DNA of 64,000 nucleotides from Marmoricola sp. URHB0036 (GCF_000426045.1 NZ_AUEP01000005.1:124001-188000); one strand, 5' to 3'. Positions 40,849 to 49,938 are shown, numbered from the stretch's first letter. Numbers and translations: made by a program. The notes: generated from the letters alone by a model not told the origin.

Positions 40849-42408
40849 ATGAGCACGGTCCGGGACGCGCTGCTGGCGCGCTCGGCGGACGACCGCCCTG
40901 CCCTGCTCGCGGGTGACGAGCGTTGGTCGTGGCGCGAGTACGTCGAGCAGTGCGCCCGTCGCGCCCACGTGCTCGACGACCTGCTGGCGGAGGATCGGCC
41001 ACGACACGTCGGGCTGCTGATGGACAACACCCCCGAGATGGCCTTCCAGCTCGGCGCCGCCGGTCTCGGCGGCCACGCGGCCGTCGGGCTGAATACCACC
41101 CGTCGTGGCGAGGCGCTGCTCGCCGACATCCGCAAGGCCGACTGCCAGGTGATCGTGGCCGACCCGCGGCTGCTGCCGCTGCTCGAGGGCATCGACCTGG
41201 CCGGCGTACGCCTCGAGCGGAGTGACGACCCGTCGTGGAGCCAACGCGTCGGTGCCGCACCCACGGTGGCCCCGGACGCGACTCCCGAGGCGGCGTCGCT
41301 GTTCATGCTGATCTTCACCTCCGGCACGAGCGGCGACCCGAAGGCGGTGCGGATCACCCACGAGAAGGTCACCGTCCCCGGCGCCTATCTCGTCGAGCGC
41401 CTCGGGCTCGGTGCCGAGGACGTCTTCTACGCCTCGATGCCGCTGTTCCACTCCAACGCCGTGATGGCCGGCTGGGGTCCGGCCCTGGTGTGCGGCGGCT
41501 GCATCGCGCTGGCGGAGCGGTTCTCGGCGAGCGGCTTCCTCTCCGACGTACGCCGCTACGGCGCGACGTACCTGAACTACGTCGGCAAGCCGCTCTCCTA
41601 CGTCCTGGCCACACCGGCCCGGCCCGACGACGCCGACAATCCGCTGCGGCTGGCGTTCGGCAACGAGGCCGGCGACCGCGACATCGCGGCCTTCTCGGAG
41701 CGCTTCGGGTGTCGCGTGGTCGACGGCTTCGGGTCCACCGAGAACGCCGTCGTGGTCTCCCGCATCGAGGGCACGCCCCCCGGCTCGCTCGGCATGCCTC
41801 TCGAGGGCGTCGCGGTGCTCGATCCCGAGACCGGCCAGGAGTGCCCGAGGGCGGTCTTCGACGACAACGGTCGGGTGGCCAACCTCGACGAGGCGACGGG
41901 TGAGCTGGTCAACACGGCCGGCACCGGGCAGTTCGCCGGCTACTACAACGACGAGGCTGCGACGGCCGAGCGGATGCGCGACGGGATGTACTGGAGCGGC
42001 GACCTCGCCTACCGCGACGCGGCCGGCTTCGTGTACTACGCCGGGCGTACGGCCGACTGGCTGCGGGTCGACGGAGAGAACCTCGCCGCCGCCCCGATCG
42101 AGCGCATCCTCGTCCGGCACCCGGCGATCGCCGAGGCAGCCGTGTACGCCGTACCCGACCCTGCCTCGGGTGACCGGCTGGTCGTCGCCCTGGTGCTCGT
42201 GGACGAGCTGACCCCCGAGGGGCTCGAGGCCTTCCTGTCCGACCAGGCCGACCTGGGTCCTAAGCAGTGGCCGCACCACGTGCGGATCCTGGACGCCCTG
42301 CCGCGCACCGCGACCAACAAGGTGCTCAAGCGGGACCTCCGGGCCGAGGGGCTCGGAGGCGGGATCACCTGGCACCGGGCGGAGCGAGGTACGTCGTACT
42401 CCGGCTGA
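40849..42408 (+). CDS. fadD17: Acyl-CoA synthetase, FadD17-like
   Basis: A 519-residue adenylate-forming (ANL) ligase. The P-loop FTSGTSGDPKAVRITHE is near residue 153, GFGSTENAVV near 293, and the hinge/C-terminal part has YWSGDLAYRD and a late catalytic lysine (TATNKVLKRDL). FadD17 activates steroids carrying shortened side chains to CoA thioesters. The assignment rests on family features plus the fadE26-fadE27-fadD17 order; other steroid ligases cannot be excluded. The ATG overlaps the end region of fadE27 in TGAGATG. Confidence 0.8.
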   Translation: MSTVRDALLARSADDRPALLAGDERWSWREYVEQCARRAHVLDDLLAEDRPRHVGLLMDNTPEMAFQLGAAGLGGHAAVGLNTTRRGEALLADIRKADCQVIVADPRLLPLLEGIDLAGVRLERSDDPSWSQRVGAAPTVAPDATPEAASLFMLIFTSGTSGDPKAVRITHEKVTVPGAYLVERLGLGAEDVFYASMPLFHSNAVMAGWGPALVCGGCIALAERFSASGFLSDVRRYGATYLNYVGKPLSYVLATPARPDDADNPLRLAFGNEAGDRDIAAFSERFGCRVVDGFGSTENAVVVSRIEGTPPGSLGMPLEGVAVLDPETGQECPRAVFDDNGRVANLDEATGELVNTAGTGQFAGYYNDEAATAERMRDGMYWSGDLAYRDAAGFVYYAGRTADWLRVDGENLAAAPIERILVRHPAIAEAAVYAVPDPASGDRLVVALVLVDELTPEGLEAFLSDQADLGPKQWPHHVRILDALPRTATNKVLKRDLRAEGLGGGITWHRAERGTSYSG

Positions 42409-42422
42409 TCTAGCCTTGCCGG

Positions 42423-42911
42423 GTGAAACGCGCTGCCGTGTACACGGTGGTCTTCTTCTTCCTGGCACCCGGGACGACGGCCGGTCTCGTGCCCTGGCTG
42501 ATCACGCAGTGGGAGCGTCCCGACGGTGGGGTCGGCGTGCTCGACGTGCTCGGCACGGGTCTGGTCGTGCTCGGTCTGGCAGCCGTGATGGCGTGCTTCT
42601 GGCGCTTCGTGACCGAGGGGCTCGGTACGCCGGCGCCGGTCGCCCCCACGGAGTCACTCGTGGTCGGCGGACTGTACCGCCACGTGCGCAACCCGATGTA
42701 CCTCGCCGTCGCGTCGATCATCGGCGGTCAGGCGCTGATCTTCCGCAGCACCGGGGTGCTCTGGTGGCTGCTGGTGTTCCTGGTGAGCGTCTGGGCCTTC
42801 GTCCGCGGCTACGAAGAGCCCGAGCTCGCGCGGCAGCACGGGGACTCCTACCAGCGCTACCGCGACGCGGTGCCGGGCTGGTGGCCGCGACTGCGGCCCT
42901 ACCAGGGGTGA
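42423..42911 (+). CDS. Isoprenylcysteine carboxyl methyltransferase-like membrane protein
   Basis: A 162-residue membrane protein with four hydrophobic helices and the ICMT/phospholipid methyltransferase C-terminal pattern: GGLYRHVRNPMYLAVASIIG near residue 83 and EEPELARQHGDSYQRYRDAV near 128. Bacterial members methylate lipids or small molecules; the substrate is unknown. GTG at 42423 has TAGCCT at 42411-42416 6 nt upstream (leaderless). It may be unrelated to the steroid genes around it. Confidence 0.83.
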   Translation: MKRAAVYTVVFFFLAPGTTAGLVPWLITQWERPDGGVGVLDVLGTGLVVLGLAAVMACFWRFVTEGLGTPAPVAPTESLVVGGLYRHVRNPMYLAVASIIGGQALIFRSTGVLWWLLVFLVSVWAFVRGYEEPELARQHGDSYQRYRDAVPGWWPRLRPYQG

Positions 42912-42925
42912 CGGGCTAGCCGCAC

Positions 42926-42943
42926 CCCGGGGACGACCCCGGG
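42926..42943. terminator. GC hairpin after the ICMT-like gene
   Basis: CCCGGGG and CCCCGGG with loop ACGA form a perfect 7-bp stem, 14 bp after the stop codon. It has no T-run but lies at the expected place for a terminator. Confidence 0.55.
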
Positions 42944-43019
42944 CCGGATGGGCGCGGACGGCGCGCCTGTACGTGCGCTGCCGAGCCTGCGGTGATGACG
43001 ACGACTCTTGGGCGAATTC

Positions 43020-43048
43020 TTACCTTATGTCCGTTTTGCCCGTATACT
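43020..43048 (+). promoter_or_regulatory. Promoter of the GH26-like gene
   Basis: TATACT at 43043-43048 is a strong -10 in a locally AT-rich stretch; TTACCT at 43020-43025 is a weak -35 at 17-bp spacing. The start codon is about 80 bp further on, giving a long leader. Confidence 0.55.
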
Positions 43049-43132
43049 GAGAACACGTCCTGAACCTCATCGCTCGGGCGAGCGAGGAACGGTCGATCGG
43101 TCCCAGCCCCCTGACATTACTGGAGTACCAGC

Positions 43133-44743
43133 ATGCTCGCCCGCTTGAGGAACACCGCGCTCTGCTTCACCCTGCTCTCCCTTCTGGCCACTCTCGGTGT
43201 CGGACTGACCGCAACCAGCGCGGGTGCCGCATCGCGGGCAGCCGCCAGCTTCGACAGGGGCGCCACCGGCTGGCACGCCGGCACGGCCGCGACCCGAGTC
43301 GCCCTGATCAAGCGCGGAGCGGGTCACGCAGTCGCGATCTCGGCGCGTCGCGCCGCCACCGCCGTACTCGTGAGCCGGGCCAACCTGGTCCGCTCCTCCA
43401 GGGCGGGACAGCAGTACACCGTCTCGGCGCTGGTGCGCTCCACCCGTCCCGGCGTGCTGGCCCGGATGGCCCTGCGGGAGACCGCCAACGGCCGCCTCGT
43501 GGCCGCCACCGGCACCTCCTTCCGGCCGACACCCACCTGGCAGAAGGTCACCATGACCGCCACCGCGCGTCGGGCCGCCAGCAACCTCGGCGTCCGCGTG
43601 ACGGCCACCCGCCTGCGCGGCAAGCAGTACCTCTTCGTCGACAACGTCACGGTGGTCCCGGTGCCTGCACCCGCCGCGACGTTCCCCCCGCTGCCCGTCC
43701 CGCTCCCGATTCCGACTCCCACCCCGCAGCCCACTCCGACGCCGACCCCCACCCCCACCCCTGAGCCCACCCCGACGCCGACCCCCACCCCGACGCCGAC
43801 TCCCACCCCGACGCCGACTCCCACCCCGACGCCGACCCCCACCCCCACACCGACGCCCACACCGACGCCCGCCCCTGTGGCCGGTCAGCTCAGCAACGGC
43901 TGCGCCTACAACACCCGCGGCATCCCCGCCGGTTGCGCCGCCCTCCTCGGCAGCGCCTTCGGATCGAACACCGACCCGGCTTCGTGGGAGACCACGATGG
44001 GCCACCAGCTCGGCATCCACCGCACCTACTGGGGTGCCAGCCAGGTCACCAGCGCGGTCAACACCGCCAAGACCGACCTCGCCAAGCACCGGATCCCGTG
44101 GATCAGCTTCAAGATGCCCTACAGCTGGGGCGACATGGTCGCCGGCAAGGGCGATGCCTGGACGCTCGACCTGGCCACCAGGCTGAGCCAGCTCAACGGC
44201 CCGGTGTGGCTGGCCTTCCACCACGAGCCCGAGGGCGACGGCGACATCACCCAGTGGACCGCGATGCAGGCCCGGCTCGCGCCGATGGTGCGGTCCGCAG
44301 CGCCGAACGTGGCCTACACGATCATCGTCACCGGATGGAACCAGTTCTTCGGACCGGCGCAGTACAGCCTGGACAACATCATGCCGAAGAACACGAAGAT
44401 CGACATGCTCGGCATCGACATCTACCAGCGGTACGGCGCCCCGACCGACGGGAAGATCAAGACCACCTACAGCAACTTCGACCGCGACTACTACGCGCCG
44501 ACCAGCGCCTGGGCCAAGGCTCACGACATGGCCTGGGGGGTCGCGGAGACCGGCTACACCGACGCCGCTGCCGAGGACGACCCGACCTGGCTCGGGACTG
44601 CCTACAACCAGCTCAAGGCGCGCGGTGGGTCTGCCTTCACCTACTTCAACTCCGGCCTGAACAGCACCGCCAACTGGGTGCTGAGCACGGACGCGAAGAA
44701 GACCCAGTACACCGCGGCCCTGAAGTCCGCACCGGCCATGTGA
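43133..44743 (+). CDS. Secreted GH26-like glycoside hydrolase with Pro-Thr linker
   Basis: A 536-residue exported protein. Residues 1-33 are a Sec signal peptide ending near SAGAAS. Residues about 35-180 resemble a carbohydrate-binding jelly-roll ([12 protein letters not shown]). Residues about 190-245 are a PT-repeat linker. Residues 250-536 resemble GH26 mannanase/glucanase-type catalytic domains: [13 protein letters not shown] with Glu365 as acid/base, and GVAETGYTD with Glu472 as nucleophile. The substrate is probably a beta-mannan or beta-glucan, unproven. GGAG precedes the ATG. It sits inside the steroid locus without obvious functional link. Confidence 0.82.
   Translation: MLARLRNTALCFTLLSLLATLGVGLTATSAGAASRAAASFDRGATGWHAGTAATRVALIKRGAGHAVAISARRAATAVLVSRANLVRSSRAGQQYTVSALVRSTRPGVLARMALRETANGRLVAATGTSFRPTPTWQKVTMTATARRAASNLGVRVTATRLRGKQYLFVDNVTVVPVPAPAATFPPLPVPLPIPTPTPQPTPTPTPTPTPEPTPTPTPTPTPTPTPTPTPTPTPTPTPTPTPTPTPAPVAGQLSNGCAYNTRGIPAGCAALLGSAFGSNTDPASWETTMGHQLGIHRTYWGASQVTSAVNTAKTDLAKHRIPWISFKMPYSWGDMVAGKGDAWTLDLATRLSQLNGPVWLAFHHEPEGDGDITQWTAMQARLAPMVRSAAPNVAYTIIVTGWNQFFGPAQYSLDNIMPKNTKIDMLGIDIYQRYGAPTDGKIKTTYSNFDRDYYAPTSAWAKAHDMAWGVAETGYTDAAAEDDPTWLGTAYNQLKARGGSAFTYFNSGLNSTANWVLSTDAKKTQYTAALKSAPAM
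43722..43872. repeat. Pro-Thr coding microsatellite
   Basis: About 150 bp of CC(G/C/A)AC(G/C)-type codons giving alternating Pro and Thr in the linker of the secreted hydrolase. It is interrupted by two Glu codons and a Gln. The low complexity makes it prone to length change. Confidence 0.85.
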
Positions 44744-44767
44744 GCCGTCAGAGCGGTCTGGGCAGGG

Positions 44768-45874
44768 TCAGCTCGCGCTGATCTTGTCCAGCCGCTCGAC
44801 GGCCTCGTCGTACCCGCGGACCAGCTCGGCCATCACGTCGGCGACGGACCGGACCTCGTTCATCCGGCCGACGATCTGGCCGACCGGCATCGAGATGACG
44901 TCGGGGTCGCCGTGCTCGTTCATCCGGTTGTGCGCGTCGGAGACCAGCAGGTTCTGCAGCGGCATCGGCAGCGGCTGGGGAGCACCCTCCTCGGCCCAGG
45001 CGTCGGTCCACTTGGTCTTGAGCAGCCGGGCCGGCTTGCCGGTGTAGACGCGGGTGCGCACCGTGTCGGAGCTGCTGGCCCGGAGGAACGCCTCGGTCAT
45101 GCCCTTGTTCGTGTTCAGGTTGGAGTACTCCTCCGTGGTCAGCCACACCGACCCGGTCCACACCCCCTGGGCCCCCAGGGCGATGGAGGCGGCGACCTGC
45201 CGGCCGGAACCGATGCCACCGGCGCCCAGCACGGGAACGTCGGGTCCGACCGCGTCCACGACCTCGGGGGTCAGCACCATGCTGGCGATCTCGCCGGTGT
45301 GGCCGCCGGCCTCGTAGCCCTGGGCGATGATGATGTCGACGCCGTTCTTGACGTGCGACAGCGCGTGCTTGGCGGCGCCGGCCAGAGCGGCCACCTGGAC
45401 GCCGTGCTCGTGCGCCTTCTCGATGACGTCCACCGGCGGGGAGCCCAGCGCGTTGGCGATCAGCACGGGCCGGTGCTTCAGCGCGACGTCGACGTGCGAG
45501 CGCGCTGTGGAGTGCAGCCAACCGAGGACGCCCTCGCGCCCCTCACCCTCCGGGAGTGGAGGTACGCCGAGCTGCTGGAGCGTCTTCTCCACGAAGCTGA
45601 TGTGCTCCTCGGGGATCATCGCCTTGAGGTCGACCGACTTGCCCTCGGTGGGGATCTTCATCGGCATCACCACGTCGACGCCGTACGGCTTGCCGTCGGT
45701 GTTCTCGTCGAGCCAGGTCAGCGTCGCGTCGAGCTCCTCGGCGTCGTTGAAGCGGACCGCCCCGAGCACGCCCAGCCCGCCGGCACGGGAGACCGCAGCG
45801 GCCACGTGCTCGGAGGGCGTGAAGGCGAAGATCGGGTACTCGATCCCGAACCGGTCACAGAGTTTGGTGCGCAT
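44768..45874 (-). CDS. Nitronate monooxygenase-family flavoprotein
   Basis: A 368-residue TIM-barrel FMN protein (NPD/nitronate monooxygenase family). IFAFTPSEHVAAAVSRAGGL at the N-terminus, AQGYEAGGHTGEIAS near residue 190 and VLGAGGIGSGRQVAASIALG near 215 form the flavin site. Related flavoproteins take part in steroid C/D-ring degradation in mycobacteria (IpdC-type), but the subfamily is not certain. It starts 4 bp after fadD19 in the same KstR-controlled operon, which favours a steroid role over nitronate detoxification. Confidence 0.82.
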   Translation of the reverse strand: MRTKLCDRFGIEYPIFAFTPSEHVAAAVSRAGGLGVLGAVRFNDAEELDATLTWLDENTDGKPYGVDVVMPMKIPTEGKSVDLKAMIPEEHISFVEKTLQQLGVPPLPEGEGREGVLGWLHSTARSHVDVALKHRPVLIANALGSPPVDVIEKAHEHGVQVAALAGAAKHALSHVKNGVDIIIAQGYEAGGHTGEIASMVLTPEVVDAVGPDVPVLGAGGIGSGRQVAASIALGAQGVWTGSVWLTTEEYSNLNTNKGMTEAFLRASSSDTVRTRVYTGKPARLLKTKWTDAWAEEGAPQPLPMPLQNLLVSDAHNRMNEHGDPDVISMPVGQIVGRMNEVRSVADVMAELVRGYDEAVERLDKISAS

Positions 45875-45878
45875 GGGA

Positions 45879-47537
45879 TCAGGCTCCTGTCGGTGAGGTG
45901 GCGACCTTGGCGGCGAACGAGGCCATCGCCAGCTCCTTGGCCTTGGGGTACTGCGCCTTGCCGGTGGCGTTGCGCGGGATCTCCTCGACCAACGTGATCG
46001 CGCGGGGCAGCTTGTAGCCGCTGAGGTGTGCGCGCAGGTAGCTGCGCAGGTCCTCGAGCTCGACGGTGGCCTCCTCGCGCGGCTGGATCACGGCGGTCAC
46101 CGACTGGCCGTACTTCTCGTCGGGCACGCCGACCACGAGCACGTCGTACACCCCGGGGTGGCCCTTGATCGCCATCTCCACCTCTTCGGGGTAGACCTTC
46201 TCGCCACCGGTGTTGATGCAGTTGGAGCCGCGGCCGAGCAGGGTGACCTTGCCGTCCTCCTCGATCCGGGCGAAGTCGCCGGGCACCGAGTAGCGCTCGC
46301 CGTCGATCTCGAGGAAGGTCGCAGCCGACTTCTCCGGGTCCTTGTAGTAGCCGACGGGCACCGACCCGCCGCGACCGAGCCTGCCGATCTGGCCGATGTC
46401 CTTGGTGACGTCGAGGACGCGGTTGTCCTCGTCGATCACCACGCTGTTGGGGCCGAGGCCGACGACCGGACCGTCGGTGCTGATGTGGTTCTTGTCCTGC
46501 AGGCCCATCCCCTGGAAGCCGGTCTCGGAGGCGCCGACCGAGTCGGTGAACACGGCGTTCGGGAACGCCTCCATCCAGCGCTGCTTCACCGGTGGGCTGA
46601 AGATCGCGGCGCTGCTGGAGATCGCGAACAGGCTGGATCCGTCGTACGGCGCCCCGGTGGCGGCCTTGCGCTCGAACTCCTCGATCAGCGGGCGGGCCAT
46701 CGCGTCACCGGTCATGAAGATCAGCTGGACGCCGTTGGCGTCGATGATCTCCCAGGTGCGCTGGGCGTCGAACTTGGGCTCGAGGATCGTCAGGTGGCCG
46801 GCGAAGAGGTGCATGAGGAGGCCGGCCTGGGCACCGCCGTGCATCAGCGGGCTGAGCGGGAAGGTGACCATCCGCGGGTCGGTCGCCTGCTTGGACTGGT
46901 CGAACTCCTCGAGCGGCTCGCCGGTGTAGAAGTCGATGCCGCCACCGAGCACGCGCCAGAAGTCCTCGTGGCGCCACATCACGCCCTTCGGGAAGCCGGT
47001 GGTGCCGCCGGTGTAGATGATGTGCAGGTCGTCGTTGCTGCGCGCACCGAAGTCGCGCTCGGCGCTCTGGTCTGCGGTCGCCTCCTCCAGCGTGACTCCG
47101 CCGAAGGACGAGATGTCGGCGTCGTTGTCGGGGTCGGTGACGTCGGGGATGGAGACGAAGGTGGTCAGCTGCGCGTGCTTGGGGGCGCAGTTGGCCACGA
47201 TCGGCGCGTAGGGCCGCTCGAAGACAAGCGCCTTCACGTCGGCGTTGTCGAACAGGTAGTTGAGCTCGCCCTCGACGTAGCGGTAGTTGACGTTGATGTT
47301 CACCGCACGGATCTTCACGACGGCCAGGACGGCGATGACGTGCTCGGCGCTGTTCTTGGCGTAGATGCCGACGTGGTCGCCGGGCTGCACGCCCTGCGAG
47401 GCCAGGTAATGCGCGAGCTTGTTGGACTCCCGCTCCAGCTCGGCGTAGGTCACCACACGGTCCAACACCTTGAGCGCAGGGTTGTCCGGGACCACGTCCA
47501 CGGCATGCTCGAACAGGTCTGCAATGTTCAGGGCCAT
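45879..47537 (-). CDS. fadD19: Steroid side-chain acyl-CoA synthetase, FadD19-like
   Basis: A 552-residue ANL ligase very similar in layout to mycobacterial FadD19, which activates C24-branched sterol side chains. P-loop YTGGTTGFPKGVMWRHEDF near residue 178, DSVGASETGFQGMG near 330, PGDFARIEEDGKVTLLGRGS near 432, and a C-terminal lysine in RNATGKAQYPKAKE. The ATG has TAGTCT at 47545-47550 (minus strand) 7 nt upstream, overlapping a KstR palindrome. It is divergent from echA19 exactly as fadD19/echA19 (Rv3515c/Rv3516) are in Mycobacterium. Confidence 0.9.
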   Translation of the reverse strand: MALNIADLFEHAVDVVPDNPALKVLDRVVTYAELERESNKLAHYLASQGVQPGDHVGIYAKNSAEHVIAVLAVVKIRAVNINVNYRYVEGELNYLFDNADVKALVFERPYAPIVANCAPKHAQLTTFVSIPDVTDPDNDADISSFGGVTLEEATADQSAERDFGARSNDDLHIIYTGGTTGFPKGVMWRHEDFWRVLGGGIDFYTGEPLEEFDQSKQATDPRMVTFPLSPLMHGGAQAGLLMHLFAGHLTILEPKFDAQRTWEIIDANGVQLIFMTGDAMARPLIEEFERKAATGAPYDGSSLFAISSSAAIFSPPVKQRWMEAFPNAVFTDSVGASETGFQGMGLQDKNHISTDGPVVGLGPNSVVIDEDNRVLDVTKDIGQIGRLGRGGSVPVGYYKDPEKSAATFLEIDGERYSVPGDFARIEEDGKVTLLGRGSNCINTGGEKVYPEEVEMAIKGHPGVYDVLVVGVPDEKYGQSVTAVIQPREEATVELEDLRSYLRAHLSGYKLPRAITLVEEIPRNATGKAQYPKAKELAMASFAAKVATSPTGA

Positions 47538-47544
47538 GGGCGCA

Positions 47545-47577
47545 AGACTAGAACACGTTCTTGTTTCTGACTAGCAT
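47545..47577. promoter_or_regulatory. KstR operator and divergent -10 boxes, fadD19 / echA19
   Basis: TAGAACACGTTCTT at 47549-47562 is a near-perfect KstR palindrome (AAC-N2-GTT core, inverted flanks). It overlaps TAGTCT (47545-47550, minus strand) of fadD19 and lies 9 bp before TAGCAT (47572-47577) of echA19. Both messages look leaderless. Confidence 0.85.
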
Positions 47578-47584
47578 GGTCCCC

Positions 47585-48394
47585 ATGACGGAAACCGCCT
47601 CTGACGAGCACCCGCCGCACGCCCTCGTGGAGCTTGAGGACCACGTGCTCGTGGTCACGATGAACCGCCCCGAGGCGCGCAACGCGCTCTCCGGGGAGAT
47701 GCTCGCGATCATGGAGCAGGCCTGGGTGCGGGCCAACGAGGACCCCGAGGTGCGGGTCGTCATCCTGACCGGTGCGGGTGGCTACTTCTGTGCCGGCGCC
47801 GACCTCAAGGCGATGTCGAAGCGCTCCCCCTCCGACAGCTTCGAGTCCGGCGAGTTCGACCCGTCGGTGATCCGCTCGCTGCTCAAGGGCTACCGGCTGA
47901 CCAAGCCGTTGATCGCCGCCGTCGAGGGCCCCGCCATCGCCGGTGGCACCGAGATCCTCCAGGCCACCGACATCCGGGTGGCCGGAGAGTCGGCCCGTTT
48001 CGGTGTGTCGGAGCCCAAGTGGGGGCTGTACCCGCTCGGCGGCTCCGCCGTACGCCTGGTCCGGCAGCTGCCCTACACCGTGGCGGCCGACCTGCTGCTC
48101 ACCGGCCGGCACATCAAGGCACCGGAGGCCAAGGAGATCGGGCTGATCGGGTACGTCGTGCCCGACGGTGAGGCGCTGGCCAAGGCCCACGAGATCGCGG
48201 CCCTGATCGCGGCCAACGGACCGCTCGCCGTCCAGGCGGTGCTCAAGACGATCCGCGACTCCGAGGGCAAGCACGAGGACGAGTGCTGGAAGGACGACGC
48301 GGCGGTCGGCGCCGCCGTGTTCGCCTCCAACGACGCCAAGGAGGGGCCGCGGGCGTTCTCGGAGAAGCGCTCCCCGAACTTCACCGGGACCTGA
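47585..48394 (+). CDS. echA19: Enoyl-CoA hydratase, EchA19-like
   Basis: A 269-residue crotonase-fold hydratase, expected to hydrate the 2-enoyl-CoA made from sterol side chains. [20 protein letters not shown] (oxyanion hole), [20 protein letters not shown] and [12 protein letters not shown] carry the family active-site region. The ATG at 47585 has TAGCAT at 47572-47577, 7 nt upstream; an in-frame ATG at 47561 lies before that -10 element and is rejected. Its position opposite fadD19 supports the assignment. Confidence 0.88.
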   Translation: MTETASDEHPPHALVELEDHVLVVTMNRPEARNALSGEMLAIMEQAWVRANEDPEVRVVILTGAGGYFCAGADLKAMSKRSPSDSFESGEFDPSVIRSLLKGYRLTKPLIAAVEGPAIAGGTEILQATDIRVAGESARFGVSEPKWGLYPLGGSAVRLVRQLPYTVAADLLLTGRHIKAPEAKEIGLIGYVVPDGEALAKAHEIAALIAANGPLAVQAVLKTIRDSEGKHEDECWKDDAAVGAAVFASNDAKEGPRAFSEKRSPNFTGT

Positions 48395-48442
48395 GCTCGA
48401 AAATCGCTGGGTCGTCGAGGTTCGCGCTCCTAGGCTGGCCCG

Positions 48443-48877
48443 ATGCCATCGGTCAAGGAGTTCCAGGTCACCTTCGACTGCGCCGAACCCGAGCGCGTCG
48501 CCCGCTTCTGGTGCGAGGTGCTGGGGTACGTCGTACCGCCACCGCCGACGGGTTTCGACACCTGGGCCGACTTCGATCGCTCCTTGCCGCCCGACAAGCA
48601 AGGGTCGGCGTACGCCGCCATCGATCCCACAGGCGTGGGCCCACGGCTGTTCTTCCAGCGCGTCCCCGAGGGCAAGGTGGTCAAGAACCGCGTGCACCTC
48701 GACGTGCGGGTCGGCACCGGGATGGTGGGCGAGGAGCGCCTCGCCGCGCTCGAGGCCGAGTGCGCACGACTGATCCCCCTCGGCGCGACGCGCTTCCAGC
48801 TCCTGCTGGCGGACGAAGAGAACGAGTCGTGCCTGGTGATGCAGGACGTCGAGGGCAACGAGTTCTGTCTCGACTGA
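48443..48877 (+). CDS. VOC-family (glyoxalase-like) protein
   Basis: A 144-residue vicinal-oxygen-chelate fold protein of the glyoxalase-like type common in actinobacteria: FQVTFDCAEPERVARFWCEV at the N-terminus, RVHLDVRVG mid-way and VMQDVEGNEFCLD at the end. The Glu near the C-terminus is a typical metal ligand, but activity is unknown. TAGGCT at 48431-48436 precedes the ATG by 6 nt (leaderless). Confidence 0.85.
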   Translation: MPSVKEFQVTFDCAEPERVARFWCEVLGYVVPPPPTGFDTWADFDRSLPPDKQGSAYAAIDPTGVGPRLFFQRVPEGKVVKNRVHLDVRVGTGMVGEERLAALEAECARLIPLGATRFQLLLADEENESCLVMQDVEGNEFCLD

Positions 48878-48928
48878 GGGTCGACGAACGGGCACTCACC
48901 GCCACGGGTGGACCTGTGTGCACAGGGA

Positions 48929-48947
48929 GTTCCGCGATTCGCGGAAC
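48929..48947. terminator. Bidirectional hairpin between VOC and GNAT genes
   Basis: GTTCCGCG and CGCGGAAC form a perfect 8-bp stem around ATT, in the convergent gap between the two genes, 4 bp from the GNAT stop. It suits termination from both sides. Confidence 0.6.
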
Positions 48948-48950
48948 GGA

Positions 48951-49447
48951 TCAGAGCTGTCTCATCGTGACCAGGTTGGTGCCGTAGGTCGCGTCCTCGG
49001 AGCGCTCCACCTCGGTGAACCCGAGCTTGTCCAGCACGCGGCGCGATGCGCTGTTCCACTCCCAGACCGTGGCCCAGACGCGCCGGTACCCGGAGGATCT
49101 CGCCCAGTCCAGCACCGCGCGGCCCGCCTCGGTTGCGTACCCCTGGCCCCAGAACCGGCGGAGCAGCTCGAACGCCAGTTCCGGATCGGTGCCTCGGCCG
49201 CTGTCAACCAGTCCGCAGTAGCCGAGGACGTCCTCGGTGGCCGTCGTTCGATCGCCAGCAACCCGGTCGACGATGACGTACCGGCGCGGATCAGCTCCTC
49301 GATGTCCCCGACCGTCGGGCGTCCGTCAGCGTCGATGCGGCGGTGGGGCGGCACCCGCGGATCGCGCTCGGTCCACAGCTCCCGCTGGATGCGGGCCTCG
49401 GACACCCGCCACGGCCTGAGCAGCAGGCGACCCGTCTCGAGGACCAC
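48951..49447 (-). pseudogene. GNAT acetyltransferase, frameshifted
   Basis: The N-terminal part (from ATG at 49447: MVLETGRLLLRPWRVSEARI) and the C-terminal part lie in different frames. After about 49230 the family sequence continues one frame over: VLGYCGLVDSGRGTDPELAF, then RFWGQGYATEAGRAVLDWAR and a Y-x-R-V-W-A-T-V core, ending at a TGA at 48951-48953. One base removed or added near 49225-49250 would restore a normal Rim/GNAT acetyltransferase of about 165 residues. It is either a recent pseudogene or a sequencing error. The annotated single-frame product would have a nonsense second half. Confidence 0.8.
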
Positions 49448-49456
49448 CTCAGGTGC

Positions 49457-49747
49457 CTAGTGCACGCCGGGGACGATCCGCAGGTCCCGTACGGCGCCGC
49501 CGTCGAGCGCGGCCAGGGCTTCCTGGTACGCCGGACTGTCGTGGGCTGCCGTCGCGGCCTCGACGGAGTCGAACTCGATGAGGACCGTGCGGGTGTTCGC
49601 CCCGGCCTCGTAGACCTGTTGCGGCAGGCCGCGCGCGATGAAGGTCCCGCCGGCGGCGCGGAGGGCCGGGCCGGCGAGCTCGGCGTACGCCGCCACCTTG
49701 GCCTCGTCGAGGACCTCGTCGTAGGTGCTGATCCAGTAGGCAGTCAC
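49457..49747 (-). CDS. DUF1330 protein
   Basis: A 96-residue ferredoxin-like alpha+beta barrel protein: [20 protein letters not shown] at the N-terminus and [20 protein letters not shown] mid-way are typical DUF1330 features. The role is unknown; the fold resembles dimeric EthD-like proteins. The GTG at 49747 gives the family start. It lies 4 bp after the next upstream gene's stop, so the two are likely co-transcribed. Confidence 0.88.
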   Translation of the reverse strand: MTAYWISTYDEVLDEAKVAAYAELAGPALRAAGGTFIARGLPQQVYEAGANTRTVLIEFDSVEAATAAHDSPAYQEALAALDGGAVRDLRIVPGVH

Positions 49748-49751
49748 GCGG

Positions 49752-49931
49752 TCAGTCCTTCTTGTCGTTCCAGCGCGGGTCGTTGTCCCATTCCTCGTTG
49801 CGCTCCTTGACCTTCTCCAACGCCCGGGAAGCCTCCGCCTCCGACGGGTAGGGACCGAGCCGGTCGGCATAGCTGCAGAGGTTCTCGTGCTCGACCCGGT
49901 GGTGCTTGAGGCAGTACCAGTAGTCGCTCAT
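49752..49931 (-). CDS. Small conserved hypothetical protein
   Basis: A 59-residue acidic protein with Cys, His and aromatic residues at the start ([20 protein letters not shown]) and a charged helix ([20 protein letters not shown]). It resembles small SPOR-like proteins often encoded beside map in this lineage; the metal-binding look (C-x2-HH, then C) is suggestive only. The ATG has TAGTTT at 49939-49944 (minus strand) 7 nt upstream, so it is leaderless and divergent from map. Confidence 0.75.
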   Translation of the reverse strand: MSDYWYCLKHHRVEHENLCSYADRLGPYPSEAEASRALEKVKERNEEWDNDPRWNDKKD

Positions 49932-49938
49932 GCGGCTG

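Noticed and set aside
43051-43062. KstR-like site upstream of the GH26-like gene (GAACACGTCCTG)
   Set aside because: The second half reads GTC, not GTT, and the flanks are not inverted, so it fails the operator pattern.
43324-43860. Antisense Gly-Val repeat frame
   Set aside because: Mirror of the PT linker of the secreted hydrolase, with no start context or flanking domain.
47561-47585. Upstream ATG of echA19 at 47561
   Set aside because: It precedes the -10 element TAGCAT and would add a non-family peptide; the ATG at 47585 fits leaderless spacing.
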